Both the position numbers and the translations under genes were made by a program. DNA of 64,000 nucleotides, taken from positions 1,860,001 to 1,924,000 of the forward strand of contig NZ_JACCFQ010000001.1 in the NCBI RefSeq assembly GCF_013410215.1, written 5' to 3'. Below the pieces are notes generated by a model, which was not told the DNA's origin, ran no database searches, and saw nothing but the letters and a program-made list of their open reading frames with translations. Below are positions 42,741-51,378 of the stretch, piece by piece; the first letter of the stretch is position 1, and each line of letters starts with the position of its first letter. This DNA comes from Nesterenkonia sandarakina. GTDB lineage: Bacteria; Actinomycetota; Actinomycetes; Actinomycetales; Micrococcaceae.

Positions 42741-43181
42741 ATGATGCACATGCCTCGACTCACCGACCTCGACCGTCGCCTGATCTCTGCGCTGCGCAAG
42801 GACGGCCGCGCCCCGGTGGCAGCGCTCGCAGAACAGCTCGGGGTCGCCCGCGCCACGGTCACCAGCCGGATCGAGAAGCTCAAGGCCCAAGGGGTCATCG
42901 TGGGGTTCAGCGTGCGGGTCCACGACCACAACGAGACCGGGGAGGTCCGTGCCATCTCCTTCATCGAGGTCGTCGGGCGCACCACCGATCACGTGATCGC
43001 CGAGCTGCGCGGCTTCCCCGAGATCATGGCGCTGCACACCACCAACGGCGGATGGGACCTGGTCGCCGAGATCTCCTGCGAGAACCTGCGCGACTTCGAC
43101 GAGGTGCTGCGCCGGGTCCGGGGGATCAAAGGTGTGGTCAACAGCGAGACCAGCCTGCTGCTGAGCTCGGTGGTCCGCTGA
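42741..43181 (+). CDS. Lrp/AsnC family regulator
   Basis: A 146-residue regulator: N-terminal HTH (LTDLDRRLISALRKDGRAPV, then LGVARATVTSRIEKLKAQGVI) and a C-terminal RAM/AsnC ligand-binding domain. It is divergent from ocd-ctlX with a 138-bp shared intergenic region and probably senses an amino acid such as ornithine, citrulline or proline. AAGGTGGAG precedes ATG 42741; ATG 42744 and 42750 are alternatives. Confidence 0.93.
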   Translation: MMHMPRLTDLDRRLISALRKDGRAPVAALAEQLGVARATVTSRIEKLKAQGVIVGFSVRVHDHNETGEVRAISFIEVVGRTTDHVIAELRGFPEIMALHTTNGGWDLVAEISCENLRDFDEVLRRVRGIKGVVNSETSLLLSSVVR

Positions 43182-43264
43182 AGCCGAGCCGCGCCGCGCC
43201 GGGCCAGGCGTAGTCGGGCCGGTCCCTGAGACCGGACGGTGGCCGCGCGCTGGGAGCCGAGCCC

Positions 43265-43350
43265 GCGCCGTCGTCGTTCTCCCGCCATTCCTCCTGGGCA
43301 GTTGAGTTCTCCGGCGGATACGTAAGTGCCGGATTACTCAACTGCCCAGG
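43265..43350. repeat. Hairpin repeat, copy B (REP-like)
   Basis: Twenty-base arms (43295-43314 and 43329-43348), with two mismatches, around a 14-base loop; the first 16 bases of the central arm are identical to copy A. It lies 17 bases before the M16 peptidase start, so it would be in that gene's 5' leader. Confidence 0.85.
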
Positions 43351-43364
43351 TAGCCTGGGGGTCT

Positions 43365-44666
43365 ATGCGCGTCACCATTGATCCCCACACCGAAGGCGTC
43401 CTGAACAACGACGCCGGCTCCACCGTCCGCCGCTCCGTGCTGCCCGCCGGGGTGCGGGTGCTCACCGAGGAGATGCCGGGCCAGCGCTCGGTGACCCTGG
43501 GGTTCTGGATCGGGGTGGGTTCCCGCGATGAGGCGGCCCATCAGCACGGCTCCACGCACTTCCTGGAGCACCTGCTGTTCAAGGGCACCAAGACCCGGTC
43601 CGCGCTGGAGATCGCCTCCGCCTTCGACAGCGTCGGCGGTGAGTCCAACGCGCTGACCGGCAAGGAGCACACCTGCTATTACGCCCGGGTGCTCGACACC
43701 GACCTGCCCATGGCGGTGGAGGTGCTCACCGACATCGTCACCTCCGCGCTGCTGGACCCGGAAGAGATGGAGATCGAGCGCGGGGTGATCCTTGAAGAGC
43801 TCGCCATGGCCGAAGACGACCCCGAAGACGTGGTCCATGAACGCTTCGGCGCCCAGGTCCTCGACGGGCACCCGCTGGGCCGGCCCATCGGCGGCACCCC
43901 CGAGGAGATCAACGCCGCCAGTCGCGAGGACGTCTTCAACCACTACCAGCGCTGGTACCGGCCCGATGAGCTGGTCATCACCGCCGCCGGCGGCCTCGAC
44001 CACGACCACGTGGTCTCCCTGATCGCCGAGGCGCTTCAGAAGTCCTCCTGGGACATGACGGTGCCCGGTTCACCTGCGGAGCGACGGGTCGGTCAGGAGA
44101 CCGAGATCCCAGTCCGCGCCGGAACCGAGACCATCATCAAACCCGTGGAGCAGTCCCAGGTGATCCTGGGCGGCCGCGGCATGGCCGCCTCCGACGAGGA
44201 CCGCTTCGCGCTCTCGGTGATGCACGCGGTGCTCGGCGGGGGCATGTCCTCCCGGCTCTTCCAGGAGGTCCGCGAGCGCCGCGGCCTGGCGTACTCCACC
44301 TACTCCTTCTCCTCGGCGATGACCGACGCCGGCTACTTCGGCCTCTACGCCGGGTGCCTGCCGAACAAGGTCGAGAAGGTCATCGAGGTCATGGCCGCAG
44401 AGCTCGACCGCATCGCCACCGTCCATGTCAGCGCCGAAGAACTGACCCGCGCGAAGGGCCAGCTGCGCGGAGGCACCGTGCTGGGCATGGAGGAGACCTC
44501 CTCGCGGATGTCTCGGCTGGGGCGCGCGGAGCTGGTCCGCGGGGAGTTCGTGGACATCTCCGACACGCTGGAACAGATCGAGGCCATCACCGCCGAGGAT
44601 GTGCGCAAGGTCGCCGCCCGGCTGGCCAGCTCACCGCGAGCCGTCACCGTGGTCGGGCCCGCCTAG
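43365..44666 (+). CDS. M16 family zinc metallopeptidase (processing peptidase-like)
   Basis: A 433-residue peptidase with the inverted zinc motif HFLEH (65-69) and the downstream conserved Glu region. The C-terminal half has the second M16 domain (RRGLAYSTYSFSSAMTDAG). Actinobacterial homologues usually sit between polynucleotide phosphorylase and dapB; here dapB is 10 kb away. ATG 43365 is preferred over 43326 since the latter lies inside the hairpin repeat. A GGGGG ribosome binding site precedes it. Confidence 0.93.
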   Translation: MRVTIDPHTEGVLNNDAGSTVRRSVLPAGVRVLTEEMPGQRSVTLGFWIGVGSRDEAAHQHGSTHFLEHLLFKGTKTRSALEIASAFDSVGGESNALTGKEHTCYYARVLDTDLPMAVEVLTDIVTSALLDPEEMEIERGVILEELAMAEDDPEDVVHERFGAQVLDGHPLGRPIGGTPEEINAASREDVFNHYQRWYRPDELVITAAGGLDHDHVVSLIAEALQKSSWDMTVPGSPAERRVGQETEIPVRAGTETIIKPVEQSQVILGGRGMAASDEDRFALSVMHAVLGGGMSSRLFQEVRERRGLAYSTYSFSSAMTDAGYFGLYAGCLPNKVEKVIEVMAAELDRIATVHVSAEELTRAKGQLRGGTVLGMEETSSRMSRLGRAELVRGEFVDISDTLEQIEAITAEDVRKVAARLASSPRAVTVVGPA

Positions 44667-44704
44667 ACTGGGCCGTGACATCCACGGTGTGACAGGGGAG
44701 CCTC

Positions 44705-45265
44705 ATGAGTGGCAGCCAGGAACGCAGGCACCAGCTCAGTGGTTCGCGGCGTCGACGTAGGCTTCGCGCCGCGATGGTCCTGCTTGGTCTGGTCGTCCTG
44801 AGCTCCTGCGCTGGGGGACCCGACTCCCTCGGAGGCGGCAGCCCGGGGGATGAGCCCACCAGCGCTCCGGCGGCGACCACCCCAGGCCAGGCCGACGGTT
44901 GGGAGGATTGGTCCGACGGCGGAGGGAACGATGACCCCGACGGCGGGATGAACGCCGCTCTGGTGCAGCCCACCCGGAACCTGGTGTCCGAGCATCTCTC
45001 CAGCTGGGTGGACTACACCTCTCCCGCCCCGACCCAGCTGCAGGTGGCCTTCTACACCGGCAATCCCGCCTGCTACGGGGTGCGTGCCGTGGTGCAGGAG
45101 GATGTGATGGAGGTCCGCGTCGCCACGATCTCCGGCACGCGATCCGATGCGGTGAACTCCGCCTGCACCCAAGAGGCCCGCCTGGTGTCTCTGTTCCTGG
45201 AGTTGGAGGAGCCGCTGGGTGAACGTGAGGTCCAGCCGCTGACCGAGGTGGAGCTGCCTCCCTGA
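44705..45265 (+). CDS. Putative lipoprotein
   Basis: A 186-residue secreted protein with a very basic N-terminus (SRRRRRLRAA), a hydrophobic helix and lipobox VLSSC (Cys35). A Gly/Asp/Pro/Thr-rich linker leads to a C-terminal domain of about 100 residues with two cysteines (PACYGVRAVV and VNSACTQEARLV) that could form a disulfide. No family recognised. Confidence 0.75.
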   Translation: MSGSQERRHQLSGSRRRRRLRAAMVLLGLVVLSSCAGGPDSLGGGSPGDEPTSAPAATTPGQADGWEDWSDGGGNDDPDGGMNAALVQPTRNLVSEHLSSWVDYTSPAPTQLQVAFYTGNPACYGVRAVVQEDVMEVRVATISGTRSDAVNSACTQEARLVSLFLELEEPLGEREVQPLTEVELPP

Positions 45266-45306
45266 CCTCCACGCGATCCGCGGCAGCCGGCCCCCTCGGT
45301 GCGCTG

Positions 45307-45681
45307 CTAGATCTTCTGGGCGGGACGGTAGGCAGGTTCAGCCGCCTGCACCCCGCCGAAATACACCTCAATCTCGATGATCTCTCCGTTGCGGACCTTC
45401 ATGATCTCCACGTTGCTGAACGGCTTCTCGCCGCGCAGCTGTGCGGTGTAGCGCAACATGATGGTGCCGGGTTCGATCTCCACCGCGGTGGTGATCTCCT
45501 GGTTCAGGAAACGCTCAGCGGTCGGGAAACAAGTCTCCAAGAAGGTCGTCTTGTCGATGTGGTCATCCTGCGGCGAGGTGAACGTCATGTCATCGTGCAG
45601 CAGGATCCGCGCGGCTCGCCGGTCTCCGACGCGGTAGGCCGCGAACTGAGCCAGCACCGTCTCCATCGGCGTCCTGATCAT
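45307..45681 (-). CDS. NTF2-like/SnoaL-like domain protein
   Basis: A 124-residue protein with the cone-shaped NTF2 pattern: an N-terminal helix (VLAQFAAYRVGDRRAARILL), FTSPQDDHIDKTTFLETCFP, and final strands KPFSNVEIMKVRNGEIIEIEVYFG. These proteins are small hydrolases or isomerases, or ligand binders; the specific function is unknown. It lies between the lipoprotein and the molybdopterin genes. Confidence 0.82.
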   Translation of the reverse strand: MIRTPMETVLAQFAAYRVGDRRAARILLHDDMTFTSPQDDHIDKTTFLETCFPTAERFLNQEITTAVEIEPGTIMLRYTAQLRGEKPFSNVEIMKVRNGEIIEIEVYFGGVQAAEPAYRPAQKI

Positions 45682-45742
45682 GGGCTGAAATCTACAAGCC
45701 AGGCCGAGAACCTGTCAGCGCCTCGCGCCCGGGACCGGCTGC

Positions 45743-46135
45743 CTAGCCGCCGGCGAAGGGCGGAAGCACGTCCAGCTGATCCCCGGGATGCACCCGGGTG
45801 GTCTCGGGACGGGCGCGCACCCCGTTGACCAGGAACGAGCTGCGTGCACACACCCGCTCCAGGCTGGGCGAGGCCGCGTCGTCGTGCGCTGGGTGCTGGG
45901 GGAGCGGGCGCTGCTGCCGGACCAGCCGCGGCAGGTCAGCCAGCAGGTCGACGACGCCGACGCCTTGCGCGGGGACTTCAAGCTGGAGCTGCTCTGCCCC
46001 GGCGGCCTCGGCGGCGGCGGCGAAGAACCGCACGGAGATCGAGGTGGGGCTCGCCGCGGGACTGGTTGCCGGGCTCCCGGCGGGACTGTCTGCAGGGATC
46101 GGTGCGTGGCTCGGGGGCGGGGAGGTCTCGGTCAT
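45743..46135 (-). CDS. moaD: Molybdopterin synthase sulfur carrier subunit MoaD
   Basis: A 130-residue ubiquitin-like protein ending in PPFAGG; the terminal Gly-Gly is adenylated and converted to the thiocarboxylate that donates sulfur for molybdopterin. The core fold covers residues 32-130. The first 31 residues are a low-complexity Ser/Pro/Ala extension not found in usual MoaD proteins of about 80 residues. An in-frame ATG at 46135 immediately follows the moaA stop, so the two are coupled. Confidence 0.88.
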   Translation of the reverse strand: MTETSPPPSHAPIPADSPAGSPATSPAASPTSISVRFFAAAAEAAGAEQLQLEVPAQGVGVVDLLADLPRLVRQQRPLPQHPAHDDAASPSLERVCARSSFLVNGVRARPETTRVHPGDQLDVLPPFAGG

Positions 46136-46140
46136 CTGGG

Positions 46141-47397
46141 TCAGCCTCCGATGGCGGACATGGAGCGGTCTGGGCGGTGGAAGCTGGCCAGGTCGAATCC
46201 GGGCCGGTCGGTGCCGTGCGCGGCGGGCTTGAGCCACATCGCCTCTGCCCAGGCCTGAGCGATCTCGTCGTCGGTGGTGCCGGGGGCGCGCAGCAGGTGC
46301 ATCAGGTCGAACTCCTCGTTGGAGAACAGGCAGCTCATGACCCGGCCCTCTGCGGTGAGCCGGGTGCGTCGGCAGTCGGCGCAGAACGGCTCGGTCACCG
46401 AGGCGATCACCCCGACCCGGCCCAGCGGCGGGCCCTGCTCTCCAATCCGGATCGAGTCTGGGCTGGTGCCCAGCGGGTAGACGTCGAAGCGCTCCGCCGG
46501 GGCGCCATCGCGGTTCTCCTGGGTCGGGGAGAGCACGAAGCGTTCGGAGAGCAGCGCTCGGGTCTCGGCGGCGGAGACGGTGCCGGCGCTGTTCCACTGC
46601 TGATCCCCGTCCAGGGGCATCTGCTCGATGAAGCGCAGCTCGAAGCCGCGCTCGAGGGACCAGTCGAGAAGATCCGCGGCGTGGACGTCGTTGATCCCGC
46701 GCATCAGCACCGCGTTGATCTTCAGCGGCGTCAACCCTGCGGCGGCGGCAGCCTCCACCCCGATCAGCACCTTCTCCAGGGAGTCGCGGCGGGTCAACTG
46801 GGCGAAGGTCTCGCGGTGCACGGAGTCTAAGGAGATGTTCACCCGGGTCAGCCCGGCCTCGGCCAGGGCGGCGGCCTTGCGCTCGAGGCCGATGGCGTTG
46901 GTGGTCATCGCGATCGGCAGGTCCGGGTGGTCCGCGCGCAGGGCTGCGATGATCTCCACCAGATCTGCTCGCACCAGGGGCTCGCCGCCGGTCAGGCGCA
47001 GCTCGCGCACACCGAGGGTGTTGACTCCGATGTGCACCAGGCGGCGGATCTCCTCGGCCGAGAGCAGCTGGTCCTTGCTCAGCCAGGGCAGACCCTCGGC
47101 GGGCATGCAGTAGGTGCAGCGCAGATTGCACTTATCGATCAGGGAGATCCGCAGGTCGGTGGCTCGACGCCCGAAGGAGTCCATCAGCCCGCGGGCCGGA
47201 TCTGCACCATGGGTATCAGGCCCGCCGGGCACGCTGGACCGCGCGGCCGGCTGCGCTGAGGGCAGCGAGGGCATGCCCAGCTGGACCGGACGGGACGCGG
47301 CCGCGCTCGCGGCGCCCGGAGCCGGGGCGCCCGGGGTTGGGGCGCCCGGGGTTGCGGTGCCCGGAGCCGGGGCGTGGTCAGCTGGAAGCTGCTGCAT
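46141..47397 (-). CDS. moaA: GTP 3',8-cyclase MoaA
   Basis: Radical-SAM enzyme of the first step of molybdopterin synthesis, converting GTP to 3',8-cyclo-GTP. The N-terminal 4Fe-4S motif is C90-x3-C94-x2-C97 in CNLRCTYC, the C-terminal cluster ligands are in FCADCRRTRL and MSCLF, and the protein ends in the conserved Gly-Gly. ATG 47397 gives 418 residues with a Pro/Ala/Gly-rich N-terminal extension of about 70; an internal ATG at MDSFGRRATD would match the usual length, so the start is uncertain. Confidence 0.93.
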   Translation of the reverse strand: MQQLPADHAPAPGTATPGAPTPGAPAPGAASAAASRPVQLGMPSLPSAQPAARSSVPGGPDTHGADPARGLMDSFGRRATDLRISLIDKCNLRCTYCMPAEGLPWLSKDQLLSAEEIRRLVHIGVNTLGVRELRLTGGEPLVRADLVEIIAALRADHPDLPIAMTTNAIGLERKAAALAEAGLTRVNISLDSVHRETFAQLTRRDSLEKVLIGVEAAAAAGLTPLKINAVLMRGINDVHAADLLDWSLERGFELRFIEQMPLDGDQQWNSAGTVSAAETRALLSERFVLSPTQENRDGAPAERFDVYPLGTSPDSIRIGEQGPPLGRVGVIASVTEPFCADCRRTRLTAEGRVMSCLFSNEEFDLMHLLRAPGTTDDEIAQAWAEAMWLKPAAHGTDRPGFDLASFHRPDRSMSAIGG

Positions 47398-47461
47398 TCT
47401 GCCATCGTAGCCCCGCCTGCTGCGATCAGGAGATGTCAGTGCCTCTGCGTAGACTGGTCCC

Positions 47462-48805
47462 ATGTCAGAAAGCACTGTGCGGGTACCCGTGGAAGAGCAC
47501 ATCAGCCGATTGAAAGAGGTGCTCGGAGCCGCCCTGGGGGCGCGCGCAACGGAGACCCTGGAGATCTCCTCCGGTGGGGTCGCCGGGCGGATCGTCGCGG
47601 AACGGCTGGTCTCCGAGGTCCCCCTGCCAGGGTTCGACAACTCCCAGATGGACGGCTTCGCGCTGCGCGCCGCTGACCTTGCCGTGCATGAGGGCGAGGC
47701 CACCCTGCCGGTGGCCGGGACCACCGCGGCCGGCAACGAGCCCGCGCTGCTACCCCTGGGTGCCGCGTTCGAGGTGATGACCGGAGCCCCGATCCCCGCC
47801 GGTGCTGATCTGGTCATCCCGGTGGAGTTCACCGAGGGGTTCGGCGCCAAGGAGGTCCACTTCCGCGGGCTCGCCGCGGCCGACCTCACCCGTGGCCGCT
47901 ATATCCGGAAGGTCGGCTCCGACATCGACGCCGGGACGATCCTGGCCGAGCCCGGAGATGTGATCAGCCCCGCCCAGCTCGCCGTGCTGGCCGCCTGCGG
48001 CTATGCCGAGGTCAGCGTCCTGGAGCGGATCCGAGCCCTGGTGGTCTCCACCGGAGACGAGATCCGTCGACCGGGCTCCGAGCTGCGCCCGGGACAGCTC
48101 TACGACGCTGACACCCCGCTGCTCGGCGCGGTGCTGGAGACCTTCGGACACCAGGTCGAGACCTCCCGGATCGGCACCGATGATCCGGCCTGGTTCCTCG
48201 ATGCACTCGACGCGCTGGTCGCCGTGCACCACCCGCACCTGATCATCACCGCTGGTGGGATCAGCAAGGGCGCCTATGAGGTGGTCCGGCAGGGACTCGG
48301 TCGGCGCGGCATCTCCTTCGGCGCCGTCGCCCAGCAGCCCGGCGGACCGCAGGGCTGGGGCCTGCTGGAAGGTGACCTGGAGGGCCGCGGACTGCTGCAC
48401 TGGCGTTCCCAGCAGGAGGACCCGCGCGCGCCGATCGCCGTGATCTCGCTGCCCGGGAATCCGGTGTCCTCTGCGGTGAGCATGGAGACCCTGGTCCGGC
48501 CGGCACTGGCGGCCGTCGATCCCAACTGCGAGCCGCAGCGCCGGGTCACCGTGCGCACCGTCGAGGACATCAGCTCCCCGCAGGGCACCCGCCAGTTCCG
48601 TCGGGTGCGGATCCTCGATGACGCCACCGCAGAGGCTGGCGCGGTGCCCAGCGTGCAGCTCGAGGGCGGCCCCGGCTCCCACCTGCTGGGTCACCTGGCC
48701 CGAGCCGACGCGCTGCTGGAACTGAGCGAGGACGACGTCGAGGTGCCGGCCGGCTCCGAGCGCGAGGCCGTGCTGATCACCGGACGCGGGGTGGGCACCC
48801 GATGA
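47462..48805 (+). CDS. moeA: Molybdopterin molybdenumtransferase MoeA
   Basis: Inserts molybdate into adenylylated molybdopterin. The 447-residue protein shows the MoeA features: [33 protein letters not shown], the MoCF domain motif [14 protein letters not shown] and LPGNPVSS. It is divergent from moaA-moaD, and its 3' end overlaps moaC by four bases (ATGA). Confidence 0.94.
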   Translation: MSESTVRVPVEEHISRLKEVLGAALGARATETLEISSGGVAGRIVAERLVSEVPLPGFDNSQMDGFALRAADLAVHEGEATLPVAGTTAAGNEPALLPLGAAFEVMTGAPIPAGADLVIPVEFTEGFGAKEVHFRGLAAADLTRGRYIRKVGSDIDAGTILAEPGDVISPAQLAVLAACGYAEVSVLERIRALVVSTGDEIRRPGSELRPGQLYDADTPLLGAVLETFGHQVETSRIGTDDPAWFLDALDALVAVHHPHLIITAGGISKGAYEVVRQGLGRRGISFGAVAQQPGGPQGWGLLEGDLEGRGLLHWRSQQEDPRAPIAVISLPGNPVSSAVSMETLVRPALAAVDPNCEPQRRVTVRTVEDISSPQGTRQFRRVRILDDATAEAGAVPSVQLEGGPGSHLLGHLARADALLELSEDDVEVPAGSEREAVLITGRGVGTR

Positions 48806-49302
48806 GCGAACAGCGCCTGACCCATGTCCGCGGCGACGGCAGCGCACACATGGTCGACGTCTCCGGCAAGGAGGTCACCCAGCGGGTGGCCCGTGCTCAG
48901 GCGGTGGTCAAGACCACCCCCGAGGTCACCGCGCTGCTGGCCAGCGACGGACTGCCCAAGGGCGACGCCCTGGCCACGGCGCGGATCGCCGGGATCATGG
49001 CCGCCAAGAAGACCCCGGAGCTGATCCCGCTGTGCCACCCGCTGCCGGTCGCGAAGGTCACCGTGGACCTCGACGTCGACGCACCGGCCCCGGGATCGGT
49101 GCTGATCACCACCGAGGTGAAGACCACCTCGCGCACCGGCGTGGAGATCGAAGCATTGACGGCGGCCACCGTCGCGGCGTTGACTCTCTACGACATGATC
49201 AAAGCCGTGGACAAGGGCGCCGTGATCACCGACCAGATGGTCCTGTTCAAGACCGGTGGCGCCAGCGGAGAATGGGCCAGGACACAGACGGAGACTCGAT
49301 GA
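48802..49302 (+). CDS. moaC: Cyclic pyranopterin monophosphate synthase MoaC
   Basis: Converts 3',8-cyclo-GTP to cyclic pyranopterin monophosphate. The 166-residue protein has the family signature [13 protein letters not shown] and the [16 protein letters not shown] segment, followed by the active-site Lys in [10 protein letters not shown]. Overlaps of four bases at both ends place it in one translational unit with moeA and the mog-like gene. Confidence 0.95.
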   Translation: MSEQRLTHVRGDGSAHMVDVSGKEVTQRVARAQAVVKTTPEVTALLASDGLPKGDALATARIAGIMAAKKTPELIPLCHPLPVAKVTVDLDVDAPAPGSVLITTEVKTTSRTGVEIEALTAATVAALTLYDMIKAVDKGAVITDQMVLFKTGGASGEWARTQTETR

Positions 49303-49937
49303 CCGACACCCAGCACGCCGCACCCGATGAGAACACCCCGCCTCCCGGCGGCGAGCCCGAACCCGGCGAGGCCGCTGGTGCCGAGGCCGAGACGCCGGTG
49401 CCCGACCTCGGTGAGACCGACTACTCCGACGCCGAGACCGCGCGGATGATCGCCCCGGTGATCGTCTCGACCCGGGCTGCCACCGGGGTCACCGAAGACC
49501 GCTCAGCCCCGGTGATCGCAGAATTCGCGAAGCAGATCGGCTTCTTCGCCCGCCCCCCGGTGCTGATCCCCGACGGCGAAGGAGTCCTCGCCGCGCTCTC
49601 AGAGCTGCTGGTCCAGATCGAACCCGCAGTGATCATCACCTCGGGCGGCACCGGGCTCACCCCGGATGACATGACACCGGAGTTCACCAAGCCGATCCTG
49701 GACAAGGAGATCCCCGGGATCATGGAGGCGGTGCGCGCCCATGGGCGGACCAAGAACCCGCTGGCCTCGCTCAGCCGGGGAGTCGCTGGGGTCACGGGAA
49801 AGACCGTCATCGTGAACCTGCCGGGATCGCCGAAGGCGGTCCGAGAAGGCATGGAGGTGCTCATCGAGCTGCTGCCGCACCTGTGCGACCAGGTCGCGGA
49901 CATCCGCGACCATGAGGCCTGGGGCGGCGAGGAGTGA
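49299..49937 (+). CDS. MogA/MoaB-type molybdopterin adenylyltransferase
   Basis: A 212-residue protein containing the MoCF domain: [27 protein letters not shown] and [10 protein letters not shown]. It would adenylylate molybdopterin before MoeA. The N-terminal 48 residues are an acidic Pro/Glu-rich extension before the domain begins. ATG 49299 overlaps the moaC stop (ATGA); the longer open frame upstream is noise. Confidence 0.92.
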   Translation: MTDTQHAAPDENTPPPGGEPEPGEAAGAEAETPVPDLGETDYSDAETARMIAPVIVSTRAATGVTEDRSAPVIAEFAKQIGFFARPPVLIPDGEGVLAALSELLVQIEPAVIITSGGTGLTPDDMTPEFTKPILDKEIPGIMEAVRAHGRTKNPLASLSRGVAGVTGKTVIVNLPGSPKAVREGMEVLIELLPHLCDQVADIRDHEAWGGEE

Positions 49938-50422
49938 GCGCCGAGAACCCTCAGGAGCTCAATCAGGCAGGCTTCGCGGCCGAGGAGCCCTTCGAATTCC
50001 CTCAGGAGCGCGTGATCCTGGCTGAGCTCAGCGCGGAGCCGCTGACGCCAGCTCGTGCCGAGGCGGAGGTCTGGGCAGAACGGGCCGGCGCCGTCGTCGG
50101 CTTCTCCGGGATCGTGCGCAACCATGATCAGGGCCAATCCGTGCAGCGGCTGAGCTACACCGCACACCCCTCGGCCGCAGAGGCGATCGCGCAGGTGGCC
50201 GTCGACGTCGCCGCGCGGTTCCCCACCGTGCGGGTCTGGGTGGCGCACCGGGTCGGAGACCTGGCCATCGGGGACCACGCGCTGGTGGCCGCTGTGGCCT
50301 CGGCCCACCGCGCCGAGGCCTTCCAGGCCTGCGCCGAACTGGTGGAGCAGACCAAGGAGCAGGTGCCGATCTGGAAAGAACAGTTCTTCGCCGACGGCAG
50401 CAAGGAATGGGTCGGGCTCTAG
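49934..50422 (+). CDS. moaE: Molybdopterin synthase catalytic subunit MoaE
   Basis: Catalytic partner of MoaD in converting cPMP to molybdopterin. The 162-residue protein has GAVVGFSGIVRNHDQGQSV, the histidine-rich AHRVGDLAIGDHA and the conserved C-terminal lysines in KEQVPIWKEQFF. It starts at GTG 49934, overlapping the preceding stop (GTGA), and closes the plus-strand cofactor operon. Confidence 0.94.
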   Translation: MSAENPQELNQAGFAAEEPFEFPQERVILAELSAEPLTPARAEAEVWAERAGAVVGFSGIVRNHDQGQSVQRLSYTAHPSAAEAIAQVAVDVAARFPTVRVWVAHRVGDLAIGDHALVAAVASAHRAEAFQACAELVEQTKEQVPIWKEQFFADGSKEWVGL

Positions 50423-50519
50423 AGCTGTGCGGAGATGGTCATCTAAACGCCTCACCGCAGCAATCACCTGGTAACGCGGGGCAACCGGAGGGAAACATCG
50501 CCCTTCTAGCGTTGTCAGC

Positions 50520-51254
50520 ATGTATACAGATGCGTCGACAGCCCCGAATACGGAGGCCGCAGCGTTACCGGCCACCGACCGGGTCTACGCCGCGCTGCGC
50601 TCGGCGATCCGCGCAGGGCACGTCTCTCCATGGGACCGCCTGACCGAGAAGTCTGTGGCCTTGGAATTCTCCGTCTCCCGAACCCCGGTGCGTGAGAGCA
50701 TCGCCCGGCTGGTCGCGGAAGGACTGCTGGAGAAGCACACCGACGGCTTCGGACTCGTTCTCCCGTCCCCGGACGTCCTCGGAGGGCTCTACGAAGCCCG
50801 ACTGGCCCTGGAGCTGCAGGGGATCCGGCGGGTGGCTCACGGCCCGAGCGAGTACGACACCGCCATCCTCGACGCCCTCTGGTGGCAGTGGGAACAGCTG
50901 CGCGCCGAGCCGCCCGAGCCCGCGCCCCATATGGTCGCCCTCGACGAGGCGTTTCACTGCCGGGTGCTCGAAGCCGCCGGAGAACCCGCCCTGGTCTCGG
51001 TCCTGATCCACGTCAACGACCGCATCCGGGCTCTGCGCATGTACGGCTACATGACCTCGGACCGGCTGGCCCTCGCGGCTGACCAGCACCTCACTGTCCT
51101 GGGTCTGCTGGCCCAGCGCGACTACGCCGCCGCGGAGGCCGCCATGACCGAGCACATCACCAGTTCCCGTCACGCCGCACTGGCCCGCGCCCTGCACCGG
51201 AAGCCCGTCCATGGGTTCGCGGACACCGTCCCTGCTCCCATGTACACCCACTGA
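50520..51254 (+). CDS. GntR family regulator with FCD domain
   Basis: A 244-residue regulator: winged HTH (about 18-85: DRVYAALRSAIRAGH, then SVSRTPVRESIARLVAEGLL) and an all-helical FCD sensor domain, which usually binds small carboxylates with a metal. It directly precedes the tctCBA uptake genes and probably controls them. No Shine-Dalgarno is visible and a TAGCGT-like -10 lies close to ATG 50520, so the mRNA may be leaderless. Confidence 0.9.
   Translation: MYTDASTAPNTEAAALPATDRVYAALRSAIRAGHVSPWDRLTEKSVALEFSVSRTPVRESIARLVAEGLLEKHTDGFGLVLPSPDVLGGLYEARLALELQGIRRVAHGPSEYDTAILDALWWQWEQLRAEPPEPAPHMVALDEAFHCRVLEAAGEPALVSVLIHVNDRIRALRMYGYMTSDRLALAADQHLTVLGLLAQRDYAAAEAAMTEHITSSRHAALARALHRKPVHGFADTVPAPMYTH
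50521..50528. promoter_or_regulatory. TGTATACA palindrome overlapping the gntR start
   Basis: A perfect 8-bp palindrome beginning at the second base of the start codon. Sites with a GTATAC core are typical for FCD-type GntR regulators, so it could be an autoregulatory operator. The evidence is short and only suggestive. Confidence 0.3.
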
Positions 51255-51262
51255 CCGCTTCA

Positions 51263-51301
51263 GATCACACTGCCTGATCACACTGCCTGATCGCACCGCC
51301 T
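51263..51301. repeat. 13-bp tandem repeat in the tctC leader
   Basis: GATCACACTGCCT occurs twice exactly and a third time with two changes, in the 124-bp region between gntR and tctC. It could be regulatory or a slippage product. Confidence 0.75.
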
Positions 51302-51378
51302 GCCCACCAGCCCGATTCACCGCAAGACCCGCACACCCCAGCACACTCGCACCCCGCCACCCACCCGAGGAGAACACC

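Noticed and set aside
40797-43181. 794-residue plus-strand frame spanning ctlX and ocd into lrp
   Set aside because: Only the last 146 residues (Lrp) are real; the rest is antisense to two recognisable enzymes.
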